Below are positions 25,399-35,159 of a DNA stretch of 41,392 bases, piece after piece; positions within the stretch are counted from its first letter, which is position 1; every line of letters begins with the position of its first letter. The notes below the pieces were generated by a model that was not told the origin of the DNA, searched no databases, and saw only the letters and a program-made list of their open reading frames with translations. Location of the stretch: assembly GCF_014698825.1 (NCBI RefSeq), contig NZ_JACJTT010000048.1:1-41392 (forward strand), written 5' to 3'. This DNA comes from Richelia sinica FACHB-800. Its GTDB lineage: Bacteria > Cyanobacteriota > Cyanobacteriia > Cyanobacteriales > Nostocaceae. The translations under genes were made by a program, and so were the position numbers.

Positions 25399-27888
25399 TT
25401 AACGAAGTCTGAGGCTACGATACACGTCTTGAAATTCTGGTTCGTCAGGACAGATTTCGTAAGCCCATTTCCCTAATTGATAGGCTGTTTGCGGTTCATT
25501 TAAATTGCTATTAGTAATGCTATTAATCAATATATCAATAAAAAACTCCGCTACGACATATCTAACTCGATCACGGCGAGAATTTTTGGCTTTCTTCACC
25601 ATGATTTCATATTCACCTTGTTGAAATAATCTTTCTATTTCTTCTAGTTCTCGACTGAGTTCTAAATTCTCAATTAAATCGAGAAGTACAGGATTATTAG
25701 CATCAATTTCTTTAATTGCTGCTAGTTGTTCTAAGGCGTTCGATAAATCGATGTTTTTATTGACTAATTGTGCGCGAATTGCCTCGGCTTTGTATTCAGC
25801 CAAATAACTGCTAGCTGCCTGACTGCTGAATATGTCATACCAAACTTGAGCAAAACTTAAATGCTCACTTACATCTTGAATAGCTGCTCTTTGTAACAAA
25901 CATAGTTGGTCTAATTCTCTTTGCCAATCAGGATTTAATTGAATTTCCCCTTGGGCTTGTTGGAGAAATTTGACGGCATGATGCCATTGCTGTTGCTGGA
26001 GATAATAACAGCCTTCATAGTAAGCGACAAAGTTCTGAGCAAAGGTTTCTATTTCTGTAGTAGGATTTGTCATGGGCTTGAGAATCATTGCCCTTTCTCT
26101 ATCTCCGGTTAGACAAGCAGCAATTGCCATGCCCCAAGGCGTATACAGAGCAGATAAAACTCGCTGTTGAGAATTAAGTTGAATTTCTAAATTTGACCAA
26201 TGACTTTGAAAATAGGAATAACAACTAGGAGTCAAAAATATCTCGTTAATCTCCATCCCTGATGGTGATGACTCCATCATTAATTGCAAAGCTGCCCACT
26301 CTAAGCGCAAGCGATCGCGTAAATTTAAATACACTTCAATATCAATATCTTTTTGCTCATCGACTGCGGTTTCTAAACGGCGTTTAAATTCTGCATATAG
26401 CAGATGATAATCAATACTTTGATTGCCTAACCAAGGAATATCTTGCAAAATTGGATCTTTACGGATATTTGCTAAAGCTGTGGGCAAGGCAATAATTAAA
26501 TTAAAAATTTTATCTGGGTAATTTTGGACATAAAAATATGTGGCAATTGCCCAATTATGTAAATTAGTAATATTCGGCTGTTCAATCCATTTTTTTTCAG
26601 TGACTTCAGTGATGGTTTCCCAATCATGATTTTGCCAAAATTCCGCAGCTAATCTGGGTTGAATATGTTCATACAAATTAGCTTCAATTACCGGATTAAC
26701 GCCAAATTTTTGGAAAAATTCTGTACTCAGTGTTTGGGCTTGTAGTAAATTGCCACTGTGAACTGATGTTTCAATTTCTTGAATTAACAGCAGTCGTTGA
26801 CGCTGGGAAACTTGCCGTAAAGTTTCCTTTTGTCTCACCATGATAGGGTCAGATACAGTTTGCCATTGACGATAAGCTAATTGTAAATTGCCTTGTCGAG
26901 CCAGAGCTAATCCACGTAAATAAGCCGCTTGTTCTCCTGTGACACCTTCTAAGTAAGCTAGTGCTTCTTGCCAATTTTCTGTTTTAATTGCTACTATGCC
27001 TAAACGAATTTGACAATCGTTAGTATCCGCTAAAAGTTTTTGAGCGTGGCGATAAAAAGACTCTGCTGCTGGAAAATCGCCATTTTTCTCTGCTTGTAAC
27101 CCTTGACGAAACTGTTCACGACCTTTCACCACAGCCTTTAATTGCTTGAGTAAATCGATACCATCCAGCCGGGGAAAGGCAGTAATAGTAGTTTCTAATA
27201 AAGCGATCGCCCCCCTGAATCTGCCTTCCGATTCCGCTTGTTTTACCCGTTGTAAAGCCGATTCGTACTTTTCCTCCTGGGGAACCAAAGCCATAGCCGC
27301 AGCGATCGCTTGCTTAATTTCTTCAGTGGGATATAATTTCCCGGCTTGGTGATAAATAGCAATAGCTTGTTTAAAATAATGCTTTTTTGCGTGACTTTCT
27401 CCTGCACTCATCAACTCCTTAAACTGATGACGACGGGCTAATTCATCCTGACATTGCTGAATGGCCTTGGTAACTTTTTCATCTTCAATGATGTCATCAC
27501 AGCGTTGATAAATAGCGATCGCTCCCGCTAGGGCTTGGGTGTCCAAAGGATTGCCAGTGTCTGTTTGCAATGTCCATTGGGCATTAGTGATGAGTTTATT
27601 AGCTTGAGCTATTTGTTTACGCCACTGGGATAATTGCTGTTTAAGTTCGTCTAAACTATTACCCAAACAGGTATGAATCACTAACTTGTGTGGCCAATCC
27701 TTCCTTCCCGACCAAGTAGCGATCGCTGTTTCTGCCATGGCCACAGCTTCCCGTAATCGCCGATTTTGGGCGAGTCTTGCAGCTTCTTGGCAGGATACTT
27801 TGGTTGTTTGTAGTTCCTGCCAAATATCGACAATTCCCACGCCAGAGATAGCTTTACTCAAAGAGTTCAAACTATCAAGGACGCTCAT
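25399..27888 (-). CDS. Large helical-repeat (TPR-like) protein of the Hsp70 operon
   Basis: An 829-residue, almost wholly alpha-helical protein with no signal peptide. Several degenerate TPR/SEL-like units are visible (AAESFYRHAQKLLADTNDCQ; AIYHQAGKLYPTEEIKQAI; LAYLEGVTGEQAAYLRGLA), plus a central segment without clear repeats. The start ATG 27888 has GGAGG about 6 bp upstream and overlaps the LysM gene by 14 bp. By position it is a likely client adaptor or scaffold for the operon's Hsp70; no enzyme motif was seen. The N-terminus (LNSLSKAISGVG) is not a family I recognise. Confidence 0.78.
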   Translation of the reverse strand: MSVLDSLNSLSKAISGVGIVDIWQELQTTKVSCQEAARLAQNRRLREAVAMAETAIATWSGRKDWPHKLVIHTCLGNSLDELKQQLSQWRKQIAQANKLITNAQWTLQTDTGNPLDTQALAGAIAIYQRCDDIIEDEKVTKAIQQCQDELARRHQFKELMSAGESHAKKHYFKQAIAIYHQAGKLYPTEEIKQAIAAAMALVPQEEKYESALQRVKQAESEGRFRGAIALLETTITAFPRLDGIDLLKQLKAVVKGREQFRQGLQAEKNGDFPAAESFYRHAQKLLADTNDCQIRLGIVAIKTENWQEALAYLEGVTGEQAAYLRGLALARQGNLQLAYRQWQTVSDPIMVRQKETLRQVSQRQRLLLIQEIETSVHSGNLLQAQTLSTEFFQKFGVNPVIEANLYEHIQPRLAAEFWQNHDWETITEVTEKKWIEQPNITNLHNWAIATYFYVQNYPDKIFNLIIALPTALANIRKDPILQDIPWLGNQSIDYHLLYAEFKRRLETAVDEQKDIDIEVYLNLRDRLRLEWAALQLMMESSPSGMEINEIFLTPSCYSYFQSHWSNLEIQLNSQQRVLSALYTPWGMAIAACLTGDRERAMILKPMTNPTTEIETFAQNFVAYYEGCYYLQQQQWHHAVKFLQQAQGEIQLNPDWQRELDQLCLLQRAAIQDVSEHLSFAQVWYDIFSSQAASSYLAEYKAEAIRAQLVNKNIDLSNALEQLAAIKEIDANNPVLLDLIENLELSRELEEIERLFQQGEYEIMVKKAKNSRRDRVRYVVAEFFIDILINSITNSNLNEPQTAYQLGKWAYEICPDEPEFQDVYRSLRLR

Positions 27889-28393
27889 TCACACCTCCCT
27901 TACAGTTACTGGGAATTTTTAATACCTCACCGATATTAATTTTACTTTCCCTTTGCTTCAGTTCGGGGTTAACTTGCACGATTTGTTGCCATACACCTGC
28001 ATTACCGCAAAATTGTGCGGCAATTTTACTCAAAGTGTCCCCAGACTTCACCGTATAGGTTCTCAACTCTTCCGGGGTGGTAGGCCTGACTACTGGGGCA
28101 GTAGTTGCTGGTGTGACATTGGCAACAGTGGAGGCGTTCTGATTAGAGATAGAAGCATTGTGAAAATTATTTTGCAGGGCAAAAAAACTACCTCCTGCAC
28201 CCACAGTAATGCCAATCATTAACATGAGAATTGCCACACCCTTTGTCCAAGGGTTTTCCTGTGGTAGTACCTGTTCTACTGGGGGTAACTCCTGGATTCT
28301 GCGAATGACAGATAAATCTGTATCGCAGTTAGGACAAATGTTACCCTGAACTTCCTTGTATCCACAAACAGGACAATTAAGTTTTATGCTCAT
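27875..28393 (-). CDS. Zinc-ribbon, one-TM, LysM-domain protein
   Basis: A 172-residue protein in three parts. Residues 7-23 are a zinc ribbon (CPVCG ... CPNC). Residues about 50-71 form a transmembrane span (GVAILMLMIGITVGAGGSFF). Residues about 111-163 are a LysM domain (RTYTVKSGDTLSKIAAQFCG ... VNPEL ... INIGEVLKIP), which usually binds peptidoglycan. The predicted topology puts the zinc ribbon in the cytoplasm and LysM outside, so the protein could tether the cytosolic Hsp70 system to the wall. ATGA overlap (4 bp) with the hsp70 stop implies translational coupling. Confidence 0.85.
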   Translation of the reverse strand: MSIKLNCPVCGYKEVQGNICPNCDTDLSVIRRIQELPPVEQVLPQENPWTKGVAILMLMIGITVGAGGSFFALQNNFHNASISNQNASTVANVTPATTAPVVRPTTPEELRTYTVKSGDTLSKIAAQFCGNAGVWQQIVQVNPELKQRESKINIGEVLKIPSNCKGGVNERP

Positions 28394-30603
28394 CGTCTGA
28401 GTCCTGTAATAATGCTATTAGTTGGTAATTCCTGATTTAACCAATAATGTACATCTGGTTTTAATTCATTCCAGAGGTATTCGGCCTCATGACCATTACC
28501 CCTTGCCATTGCCACTAGCAGCCGAGAAAGTTTATCAGACATAGCATTAGCTTGAGTTGGTGCTGCCGTCTTGGCTTGTTGGAGAGCGAGAAAACAGGCT
28601 TGAATCAACCTCACATCTTGGGGAAGATTGTGTAGTTCTCTTCTCGCATCTTCAGTATCAGCCTGCATCTGAGAGATGTTATTGCTATTAATAGCAGAGT
28701 GCAACCTTTGGCTCAATTCTACCAGGCGTTCCTGCTGGGTTTCGGGAATCATAAATGCACATAATGCCAAAATGCGATCGCATTCATGAATAATTGTCTC
28801 CGCTTCCAACCGTTCAGGAGACATGGATACTTGAAATTGTTGTAAACTAGCGCGAGCGCGAGCGCCTAAATCAGTTCTTTCAACACCAGTTTTGGGATCA
28901 ATAATCTCATTGGCCAACTGTACCACAGGCACAGCCAACTGGAGAGCCGCTTCCACACCCGTAGAGGTTAAATCCTGTTCATTGAGTTGAGCGATCGCTA
29001 CTTCTAAGTCCCGATATATTTTCTCATCAGCACGACCGCGGGAAAACACACAACTCACCCGCACCGACGGATCATTTTTCAGAGTTGCCATCATTCGCAA
29101 ATCGCTATTTTTCTCGTCCAACTCCAAAGTCACCAGAATTTCCGTGCCCTCTGGATATTTGTCATCTAAACCCAGCCACATATCCCCAATAATTTCATCT
29201 TCCTGCACCCCGTCTAAATTTTCCCTCACTCCATCAGGGCTGAAAAATTGAAAGTGAATTAACCGCTGTCCCTCAACCACAGTTTTAAAGGTATGGGCCG
29301 TCTTCACCGGCAGAATATCCCCTCGATTAATCACTGGATACTTACCATCTGCCAACAACAGAAAATAATCACGAGAAACAGTAGTTACCTTATCAGTTAA
29401 TCCAGCGGCCACAATTGCCGCACCCTCGGCCACCGCATACATCGGTCGGGGATGAAGCACCACCTTATTTTCACCAAAAGCTGCTTGCAATTTCCGTTGC
29501 ACCAAAGGTATTTGGGAAGAACCACCCACCAACAACACCACATCCACCATTTCCAGATGATAATCGGCGTATTTTAAAGCCTCTCGACAAATTTGCAGAG
29601 AACGATCCACCAAATCCTCAATTATGCCCTCAAATTGCGTCCTGGTAATTTCCACTTCAATAGGAATAGCAATTCCCAATTCATCTAATAATTGAGTAGG
29701 TGGGGCAATTCGCGCCACTGTCCCATAACTTAATTCTACCTTCGCTCTTTCCACCGCTATTTTCAAATCAGCCGCAAATCGCACCCGTTGATAGAAAGGC
29801 ATCTTGGCAATCAAAGCATCAATATCAGCGATTTTTTCTGTTAGGGCAATTTGGTCTTTGACAAACTTCACCAACCGAGAGTCAATATCATCACCTCCTA
29901 GCCACAAATCACCCGCTTTCCCATGTTCAATAAATTGGTTTCCCGCTGCCGTAATCACAGAAGCATCAAAAGTCCCACCCCCAAAGTCGTAAACCAAAAT
30001 CGTCTTCACATCATCACTATCTGGGGCAAAACCGTAGGATATAGCCGCTGCTGTTGGTTCCGGTAACAATTCCAGGGGAGTTAAACCAGCTTTGAGGGCG
30101 GCTGTACGAGTTGCGTGGCGTTGTTTATCGTTAAAGTAGGCAGGAATAGTAATGACTGCTTGGTCAATCACTTCCCCAGTCATTCCCATACCCTGACGAT
30201 AGGCTTGGGCATTTTGCACCACCTTTTTGAGAATCTCTGCCGAAATATCCTCTGGCTGATATTCCTGACCTCCCAACCACACCGCCAAACTATTATCTGT
30301 CCCTTGACTAGGTTGGGCAACTTTATAACCAAACTTGGCTTTTTGTTCCTGTATCGCTAAATCAGCAAAACCCCTACCCATCAACCGCTTGATAGAAATA
30401 ATCACATTTTCCGGGTCATGGCGTAGCTGATTGTATGCCTGTTCGCCCACCAACAGCTTACCCTGTTCACAAGCCACCACAGAGCGTGTCAGTTTTCTAT
30501 CTGGGGGTGTGTTATCACTAGCTGTCACCACTTCCACATCTGCCAACTTGAAGCCAGCTACAGAATTAGTAGTTCCCAAATCAATCCCGATTGCTTTCCC
30601 CAT
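28390..30603 (-). CDS. Divergent Hsp70 (DnaK-like) chaperone
   Basis: A 737-residue protein. The nucleotide-binding domain is intact: IGIDLGTTNS (5-14), IKRLMGR (DnaK Lys70 equivalent), AVITIPAYFNDKQR, ILVYDFGGGTFD and VVLLVGGSSQIPLVQ. The usual acidic-hydrophobic linker (VLLLDV) is replaced by FLLLADGKYPVI, the substrate-binding domain is hard to align with DnaK, and the C-terminus lacks an EEVD-like or DnaK-type tail. It is therefore a specialised Hsp70, not housekeeping DnaK. It leads a five-gene minus-strand operon with LysM, TPR, J-like and GrpE-like genes. No strong ribosome site precedes ATG 30603. Confidence 0.9.
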   Translation of the reverse strand: MGKAIGIDLGTTNSVAGFKLADVEVVTASDNTPPDRKLTRSVVACEQGKLLVGEQAYNQLRHDPENVIISIKRLMGRGFADLAIQEQKAKFGYKVAQPSQGTDNSLAVWLGGQEYQPEDISAEILKKVVQNAQAYRQGMGMTGEVIDQAVITIPAYFNDKQRHATRTAALKAGLTPLELLPEPTAAAISYGFAPDSDDVKTILVYDFGGGTFDASVITAAGNQFIEHGKAGDLWLGGDDIDSRLVKFVKDQIALTEKIADIDALIAKMPFYQRVRFAADLKIAVERAKVELSYGTVARIAPPTQLLDELGIAIPIEVEITRTQFEGIIEDLVDRSLQICREALKYADYHLEMVDVVLLVGGSSQIPLVQRKLQAAFGENKVVLHPRPMYAVAEGAAIVAAGLTDKVTTVSRDYFLLLADGKYPVINRGDILPVKTAHTFKTVVEGQRLIHFQFFSPDGVRENLDGVQEDEIIGDMWLGLDDKYPEGTEILVTLELDEKNSDLRMMATLKNDPSVRVSCVFSRGRADEKIYRDLEVAIAQLNEQDLTSTGVEAALQLAVPVVQLANEIIDPKTGVERTDLGARARASLQQFQVSMSPERLEAETIIHECDRILALCAFMIPETQQERLVELSQRLHSAINSNNISQMQADTEDARRELHNLPQDVRLIQACFLALQQAKTAAPTQANAMSDKLSRLLVAMARGNGHEAEYLWNELKPDVHYWLNQELPTNSIITGLRR

Positions 30604-31002
30604 TCTTGATATGCACCCCAGCTTTGATGGTAAACATTTTTAACAATAGCGGCTGACCCAGATTGCTCACCAGACCTAAAAATTAAGAGTTATAAATTAC
30701 TAAAAACTATATATAGCAGGCATTTTAGCCATAAAAAACTATAAGCCAATCCTACAGGCATCCTATAACAAAATAGTTTACTTTTGAATTGTTAAATTTA
30801 CTGAGAGCTTTGAAATTCTGGGGTCAACTATTAATATTTGCTGTGGGGTTGGAGATGACCAGAACTGAGCAGGAGCATTAAATTCCCTTGGGCGCAGATA
30901 AACGCAGATAATTTTGTACTTTATTACAGTAGGAAATGTTATAATTATAGACCCTGCTAATAGTCCACTGTGTATTTATCCTTGATGATAAATAACAAAA
31001 GT
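30604..31002. other. 399-bp intergenic region upstream of the Hsp70 operon
   Basis: This should contain the promoter of the five-gene operon. I see no CIRCE element (TTAGCACTC-N9-GAGTGCTAA) and no coding frame. A TATATAGCAGGC stretch near 30712 resembles the edge of the heptamer repeats but has no array. Confidence 0.5.
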
Positions 31003-32016
31003 TTATTGGTCTGCTTTCAATTCATCTATCTCCAATAAACTAATAATCACTCCAGCAATGGGAACTGATAGAAAAACTCCTATTAATCCCGCAATTCTCG
31101 CACCTATTAATAAGGCGAAAAACATCACCACTGGATTAATATTTAAAGAGCCTTGCATAATCCGAGGCATCAACAAATTTTCTTCGACCTGTTGCAGTAA
31201 AATACAACCTATTAATACCTTAATACTCAGCCAAATTCCTTGCGGTAAAACAATCAAAGCTGCAATGCTAATGCCTAATGTCGCTCCAATGCCTGGAATC
31301 AAATCAAAAATTCCGGCAATGGTAGCTAAAATTAATGTATAAGGCACTTGTAAAATTAAAAATACAATAAATGTAGAAACTCCAAAGAAAACTGATAATA
31401 TTAGCCGTCCCCAAAAAAAGCCTAAAAAGTTGCGCTGAATAGCACCTGTAATTTGATTACGCAAATGTTCGGGAAAAAGTTTCAGAACGAAGTTCCAAAG
31501 ACTTGCACCATTGAGCAACATAAAAAAAGTTACAACGGCAATTAAAATTAGATCAACTAAGTTGGCGAGTAATCTTTGAGCAGTTCCTAAACCCACAGCA
31601 ATTCCTGCTAAAGCCTGGTTGCGAATTTCTGCTTCAATGGCACTAAAATCTACTTGCAAATTCCACTGTAGCAATAAATTTTGTAGTCTTTCTAATAAAG
31701 AGATAACGAAATTAACGAAATCTGGAGATTGCTGAAGTAATTGTTGTCCTTGAGATAAAGCTGCAAAACCGATTGTCAATGTAAAACCAATCAGAATTAA
31801 GAGACTGAGCAAAAAGACTATCATCACTGCTACAGTGTGGGGTAAAAAACGCTGTAGCCACTGCACAGGATAATTGAGTAAAAAGGCTACAACGGCTGCC
31901 AAAATAAAAATGACGATTACCGTGGAAAAGTAAGCTAAAACTTGGACTATTCCCCACCCAAGGGCGAAGAGAAGTAAGTAGCGGAATAATTTGTTGGTAC
32001 TTATTTGTTCTAACAA
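31003..32016 (-). CDS. AI-2E family transporter (PF01594 type)
   Basis: A 337-residue polytopic membrane protein with about seven to eight hydrophobic spans, the central GxxxxP-type region (PYTLILATIAGIFDLIPGIGATLG) and the family ending (LMPRIMQGSLNINPVVMFFALLIGARIAGLIGVFLSVPIAGV). Members move small molecules or ions (autoinducer-2, Na+/H+), so the substrate is not set by homology. The first in-frame initiator is TTG 32016, used here for lack of a nearby ATG; the N-terminus is therefore uncertain. Confidence 0.85.
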   Translation of the reverse strand: MLEQISTNKLFRYLLLFALGWGIVQVLAYFSTVIVIFILAAVVAFLLNYPVQWLQRFLPHTVAVMIVFLLSLLILIGFTLTIGFAALSQGQQLLQQSPDFVNFVISLLERLQNLLLQWNLQVDFSAIEAEIRNQALAGIAVGLGTAQRLLANLVDLILIAVVTFFMLLNGASLWNFVLKLFPEHLRNQITGAIQRNFLGFFWGRLILSVFFGVSTFIVFLILQVPYTLILATIAGIFDLIPGIGATLGISIAALIVLPQGIWLSIKVLIGCILLQQVEENLLMPRIMQGSLNINPVVMFFALLIGARIAGLIGVFLSVPIAGVIISLLEIDELKADQ

Positions 32017-32093
32017 TTTATTGAATATGGGATTTACTGATAATTTTTGACTTAGTTTTGCTCTTCAGAATTAATATGATAATTATTACTAAA

Positions 32094-32231
32094 TTACGGT
32101 AAACCGCTTAACTTGACAGTATCAATATCTGTTGATATCTCAATTCTTGGTCGCATTAATGCCTCTTTAGCGGCTCTGCGTTTATCTAATAAAAGTGAAT
32201 GGCTGTTTTTAGTCCTGAAATTGAAATTCAA
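32094..32231 (-). CDS. Possible 45-residue ORF overlapping the P-ATPase stop
   Basis: A frame beginning TTG at 32231 overlaps the ATPase TGA as TTGA and runs 45 codons to TAA at 32094-32096. It is basic (DKRRAAKEAL), with a central Met that is an alternative start. It could be a real coupled small gene, a gene remnant or chance. There is no recognised family. Confidence 0.2.
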   Translation of the reverse strand: MNFNFRTKNSHSLLLDKRRAAKEALMRPRIEISTDIDTVKLSGLP

Positions 32232-34954
32232 TCAAGAGGATCAAAACGGTTGACGAGTGAGGCTACTAGAATCATTGGTAAACCCACTACTAAACAAATG
32301 AACCATTGATTTAAACTCAAGGGAGCAGTAGAAAATAAGTTATTCATTAAGCTCCACTGACTGAAAATTATTTGTAAAAATATCGTCGTAGCAATGCCAA
32401 TTCCTATAGCAAAAGCATCGCTGAATGTTTGTCTAATTCCTCGCAGTTGATTAATTATAGCCATGCCTAATTGACTGATACTTAAAAGATAAAATAGCCT
32501 ACCAGCTACTAAAGCTTGAATGGCCATTGTTCGACCTAAATCAATACTGCCTGTGGTTTGTTTGATCCATTCAAATACACCAAAAATTAAAATCCAGTTA
32601 AAGATAGAAATGGCCACAATGCGCTTAACCAAACTTTTTGAAAGTAAAGGTTCGCGGGGGCTACGCTGTGGTTGTTGCATAACTCTTTGAGATTTCGGCT
32701 CAAAGGCTAGAGGTACAGTCATGGCAATAGAGTTAACCATATTTAGCCACAAGACTTGTAAAGATAAAATTGGTAATTCTCTGGCAAATAAGACGCTAAT
32801 TAAAATCGTCATTGATTCACCACCGTTAACAGGTAGGATAAAGGCGATCGCTTTTAATAAATTCCGGTAAACAGTCCGCCCTTCTTCCACAGCAGCTTCT
32901 ATGGAGGCGAAGTTATCATCAGTCAAAATCATGTCTGAGGCTTCTTTGGCGACTTCTGTACCCGCACCCCCCATTGCAATCCCAATATCTGCTTGTTTCA
33001 AGGCTGGTGCATCGTTGACACCATCCCCTGTCATCGCCACTATCTCGCCTTTTGATTGCAAGGCTTCAACGAGGCGGAGTTTCTGTTCTGGCGCAACACG
33101 GGCAAATACTGAACCATCTTCTATGGCTGTAGCTAGTTCTGATTGCTCCATTTGGGCAAGTTGACTACCTGTAAAAGCCAACACTTCACCATTTTTATTA
33201 AAGCCCATACGCTGGGCGATCGCTCTTGCTGTGACTGCATGGTCGCCAGTAATCATTTTGACTTGAATACCTGCTCTCTGACAGGTTTCCACTGCCTTAA
33301 TCGCCTCTGTTCTAGGCGGATCAATCATTCCTTGCAATCCCAAAAATACCAAATCCTGCTCGATATCTCTATGGTCGAGGGTATCTTGAGTAGCTGAGAC
33401 AGATTTTTTTGCCAACGCCAGCACCCGTAAACCCTGGTTCGCCATCACATCAACTTCTTGATGTATGGTGTCTGCATCAACAGAGGTCTTGTTACCCTCC
33501 CTATCTAGCATCTGCTGACAACGTTTGAGAATGGCTTCTACTGAACCCTTAACGTAGATGGTTCTTTGGGAGGAACTTTCGCTCTGATGCAAGGTTGCCA
33601 TATATTGAAACTCAGACTCAAAGGGGATGACATCTAGCCTGGGCATTTGAGTATCTAAGTCGCGGCGATGTAGTCCCACTTTATGAGCAGCAGTAATCAA
33701 TGCTCCCTCGGTAGGATCGCCCACAACCTGCCATTGTCCATCCTTTTGTTCTAGGTGCGAGTCATTACATAACAATCCAGCTTGCAGACATTCTGCTAAC
33801 ACAGGGAAATTCTGCCAGTCTATAGGCTGTTCATCTGCTAAAATCTCTCCTTCTGGCGAGTAACCTGTACCTGTGACTGTATATTGTTCCCCACCTGCAT
33901 AAATTGCTTGTACAGTCATCTGGTTTTCGGTGAGCGTCCCTGTTTTATCAGAGCAGATGACTGTAGCACTGCCCAAAGTTTCCACGGCTGGCAATTTCCG
34001 CACGATCGCATGGCGGCGAGCCATACGGGAAACACCAATGGCTAATGTTACAGTTACTACTGCTGGTAAACCTTCAGGAATGGCACTCACAGCAAAAGCC
34101 ACAGCCGCCTCAAACATTCCCGCCCAGGAATTGCCGTAGGCCAACCCCACTGCAAAGGTCATTGCAGCGATGCCCAGAATAATGTACAGCAAGGTACGGC
34201 TAAATTTATCAAATTTTCGCGTCAAGGGAGTTTTTAAACTTGTTCCTTGTTCAATCAGTTGGGAGATACGTCCGGTTTCTGTGGCTTCGCCAATAGCTAC
34301 GACAATTCCCTTACCAGTACCAAAAGTGACAAAGCTACCAGCATAAGCCATGTTAGCCCGTTCTGCTAAAACTGCATCTACTTCAACGGGTGCGGTATTT
34401 TTTTCAATAGCGACTGACTCACCCGTTAGTGCTGATTCATTAACTTGCAGATTGCGAGATTTTACCAAACGCAAATCCGCCGGGACTTTATCGCCAGAAG
34501 TGAGTAAGACGACATCTCCTGGTACTAACTCTGTCGAGGGAACTTGTACCTTTTGACTGTTGCGGAGAATAGTGGCATTGGTTTGGACTGAAGAAGCTAA
34601 AGCTGCGATCGCACTTTCGGCTTTTGATTCTTGAATAAAACCGATAATGGCGTTAATCAAAGTTACGCCCCAAATTACCCCAGCATTTACCCACTGTCCA
34701 ATTAAAGCTTTAATGGCACCCGCAATCAGCAAAATGTACAGCAATGGCTGGTTAAATTGCAATAGAAATCTGATTATTGGGTTCGTTCCCGATTTACCCT
34801 TAAGTTCATTAGCACCATAACGTTCTTGCCGTTTTACTACCTCATCTGAAGTTAAACCTGTTTCTGGATTGGTGTTTAAGTTCTGAGCGACCTTCGACGT
34901 GGGTAAATTATGCCATTGCTTTGGCTGGGTGCTTATTTCAGATGTTGCTGTCAT
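32228..34954 (-). CDS. P-type cation-transporting ATPase (P2-like)
   Basis: A 908-residue P-type ATPase with all core motifs: the N-terminal cation-ATPase domain ([20 protein letters not shown]), A-domain TGES (in [15 protein letters not shown]), TM4 IPEGLP, phosphorylation loop [11 protein letters not shown] (Asp336), KGSVEAIL and the hinge [18 protein letters not shown]. It resembles PacL-type Ca2+/Na+ pumps. TM5 retains NGGES (SERCA Glu771 position), but TM6 reads NMVNSIAMT where SERCA has N..TD, so the Asp800 ligand is missing. Ion specificity is thus open; Na+ or another cation is plausible. ATG 34954. The small lipoprotein gene lies 73 bp upstream on the same strand. Confidence 0.9.
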   Translation of the reverse strand: MTATSEISTQPKQWHNLPTSKVAQNLNTNPETGLTSDEVVKRQERYGANELKGKSGTNPIIRFLLQFNQPLLYILLIAGAIKALIGQWVNAGVIWGVTLINAIIGFIQESKAESAIAALASSVQTNATILRNSQKVQVPSTELVPGDVVLLTSGDKVPADLRLVKSRNLQVNESALTGESVAIEKNTAPVEVDAVLAERANMAYAGSFVTFGTGKGIVVAIGEATETGRISQLIEQGTSLKTPLTRKFDKFSRTLLYIILGIAAMTFAVGLAYGNSWAGMFEAAVAFAVSAIPEGLPAVVTVTLAIGVSRMARRHAIVRKLPAVETLGSATVICSDKTGTLTENQMTVQAIYAGGEQYTVTGTGYSPEGEILADEQPIDWQNFPVLAECLQAGLLCNDSHLEQKDGQWQVVGDPTEGALITAAHKVGLHRRDLDTQMPRLDVIPFESEFQYMATLHQSESSSQRTIYVKGSVEAILKRCQQMLDREGNKTSVDADTIHQEVDVMANQGLRVLALAKKSVSATQDTLDHRDIEQDLVFLGLQGMIDPPRTEAIKAVETCQRAGIQVKMITGDHAVTARAIAQRMGFNKNGEVLAFTGSQLAQMEQSELATAIEDGSVFARVAPEQKLRLVEALQSKGEIVAMTGDGVNDAPALKQADIGIAMGGAGTEVAKEASDMILTDDNFASIEAAVEEGRTVYRNLLKAIAFILPVNGGESMTILISVLFARELPILSLQVLWLNMVNSIAMTVPLAFEPKSQRVMQQPQRSPREPLLSKSLVKRIVAISIFNWILIFGVFEWIKQTTGSIDLGRTMAIQALVAGRLFYLLSISQLGMAIINQLRGIRQTFSDAFAIGIGIATTIFLQIIFSQWSLMNNLFSTAPLSLNQWFICLVVGLPMILVASLVNRFDPLD

Positions 34955-35027
34955 GTTTTTGCATCAATTTGCATCCAGATGATTAGTTATGTGGTGATTA
35001 GCTAATCTTGTTATTGCAATGATTTTT

Positions 35028-35159
35028 TTAAGGAGTAGTTGGTGTTGCAGGTGGTACTGTGGGTGGTGTATTTGTGGGAGGCTGTGTAGCAGGTTGACAA
35101 GCCCCTAAAAGTAGAATTAAACCAAAAGCTGAAGCCAGAAAAATCAATTTTCTGTCCAT
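35028..35159 (-). CDS. Small Pro/Thr-rich lipoprotein (43 residues)
   Basis: ATG 35159, preceded by AGAGG, opens a 43-codon frame ending TAA at 35028-35030. The product has a short basic start (MDRK), a hydrophobic core and a lipobox LGAC with Cys21, then a 22-residue Pro/Thr tail (PPTNTPPTVPPATPTTP). It should be a lipid-anchored envelope peptide. A longer frame on the same strand (to 35265) reads as nonsense. It is adjacent to the P-type ATPase gene; function is unknown. Confidence 0.65.
   Translation of the reverse strand: MDRKLIFLASAFGLILLLGACQPATQPPTNTPPTVPPATPTTP

Noticed and set aside
30604-31002. CIRCE/HrcA heat-shock operator upstream of hsp70
   Set aside because: No TTAGCACTC-N9-GAGTGCTAA inverted repeat is present.
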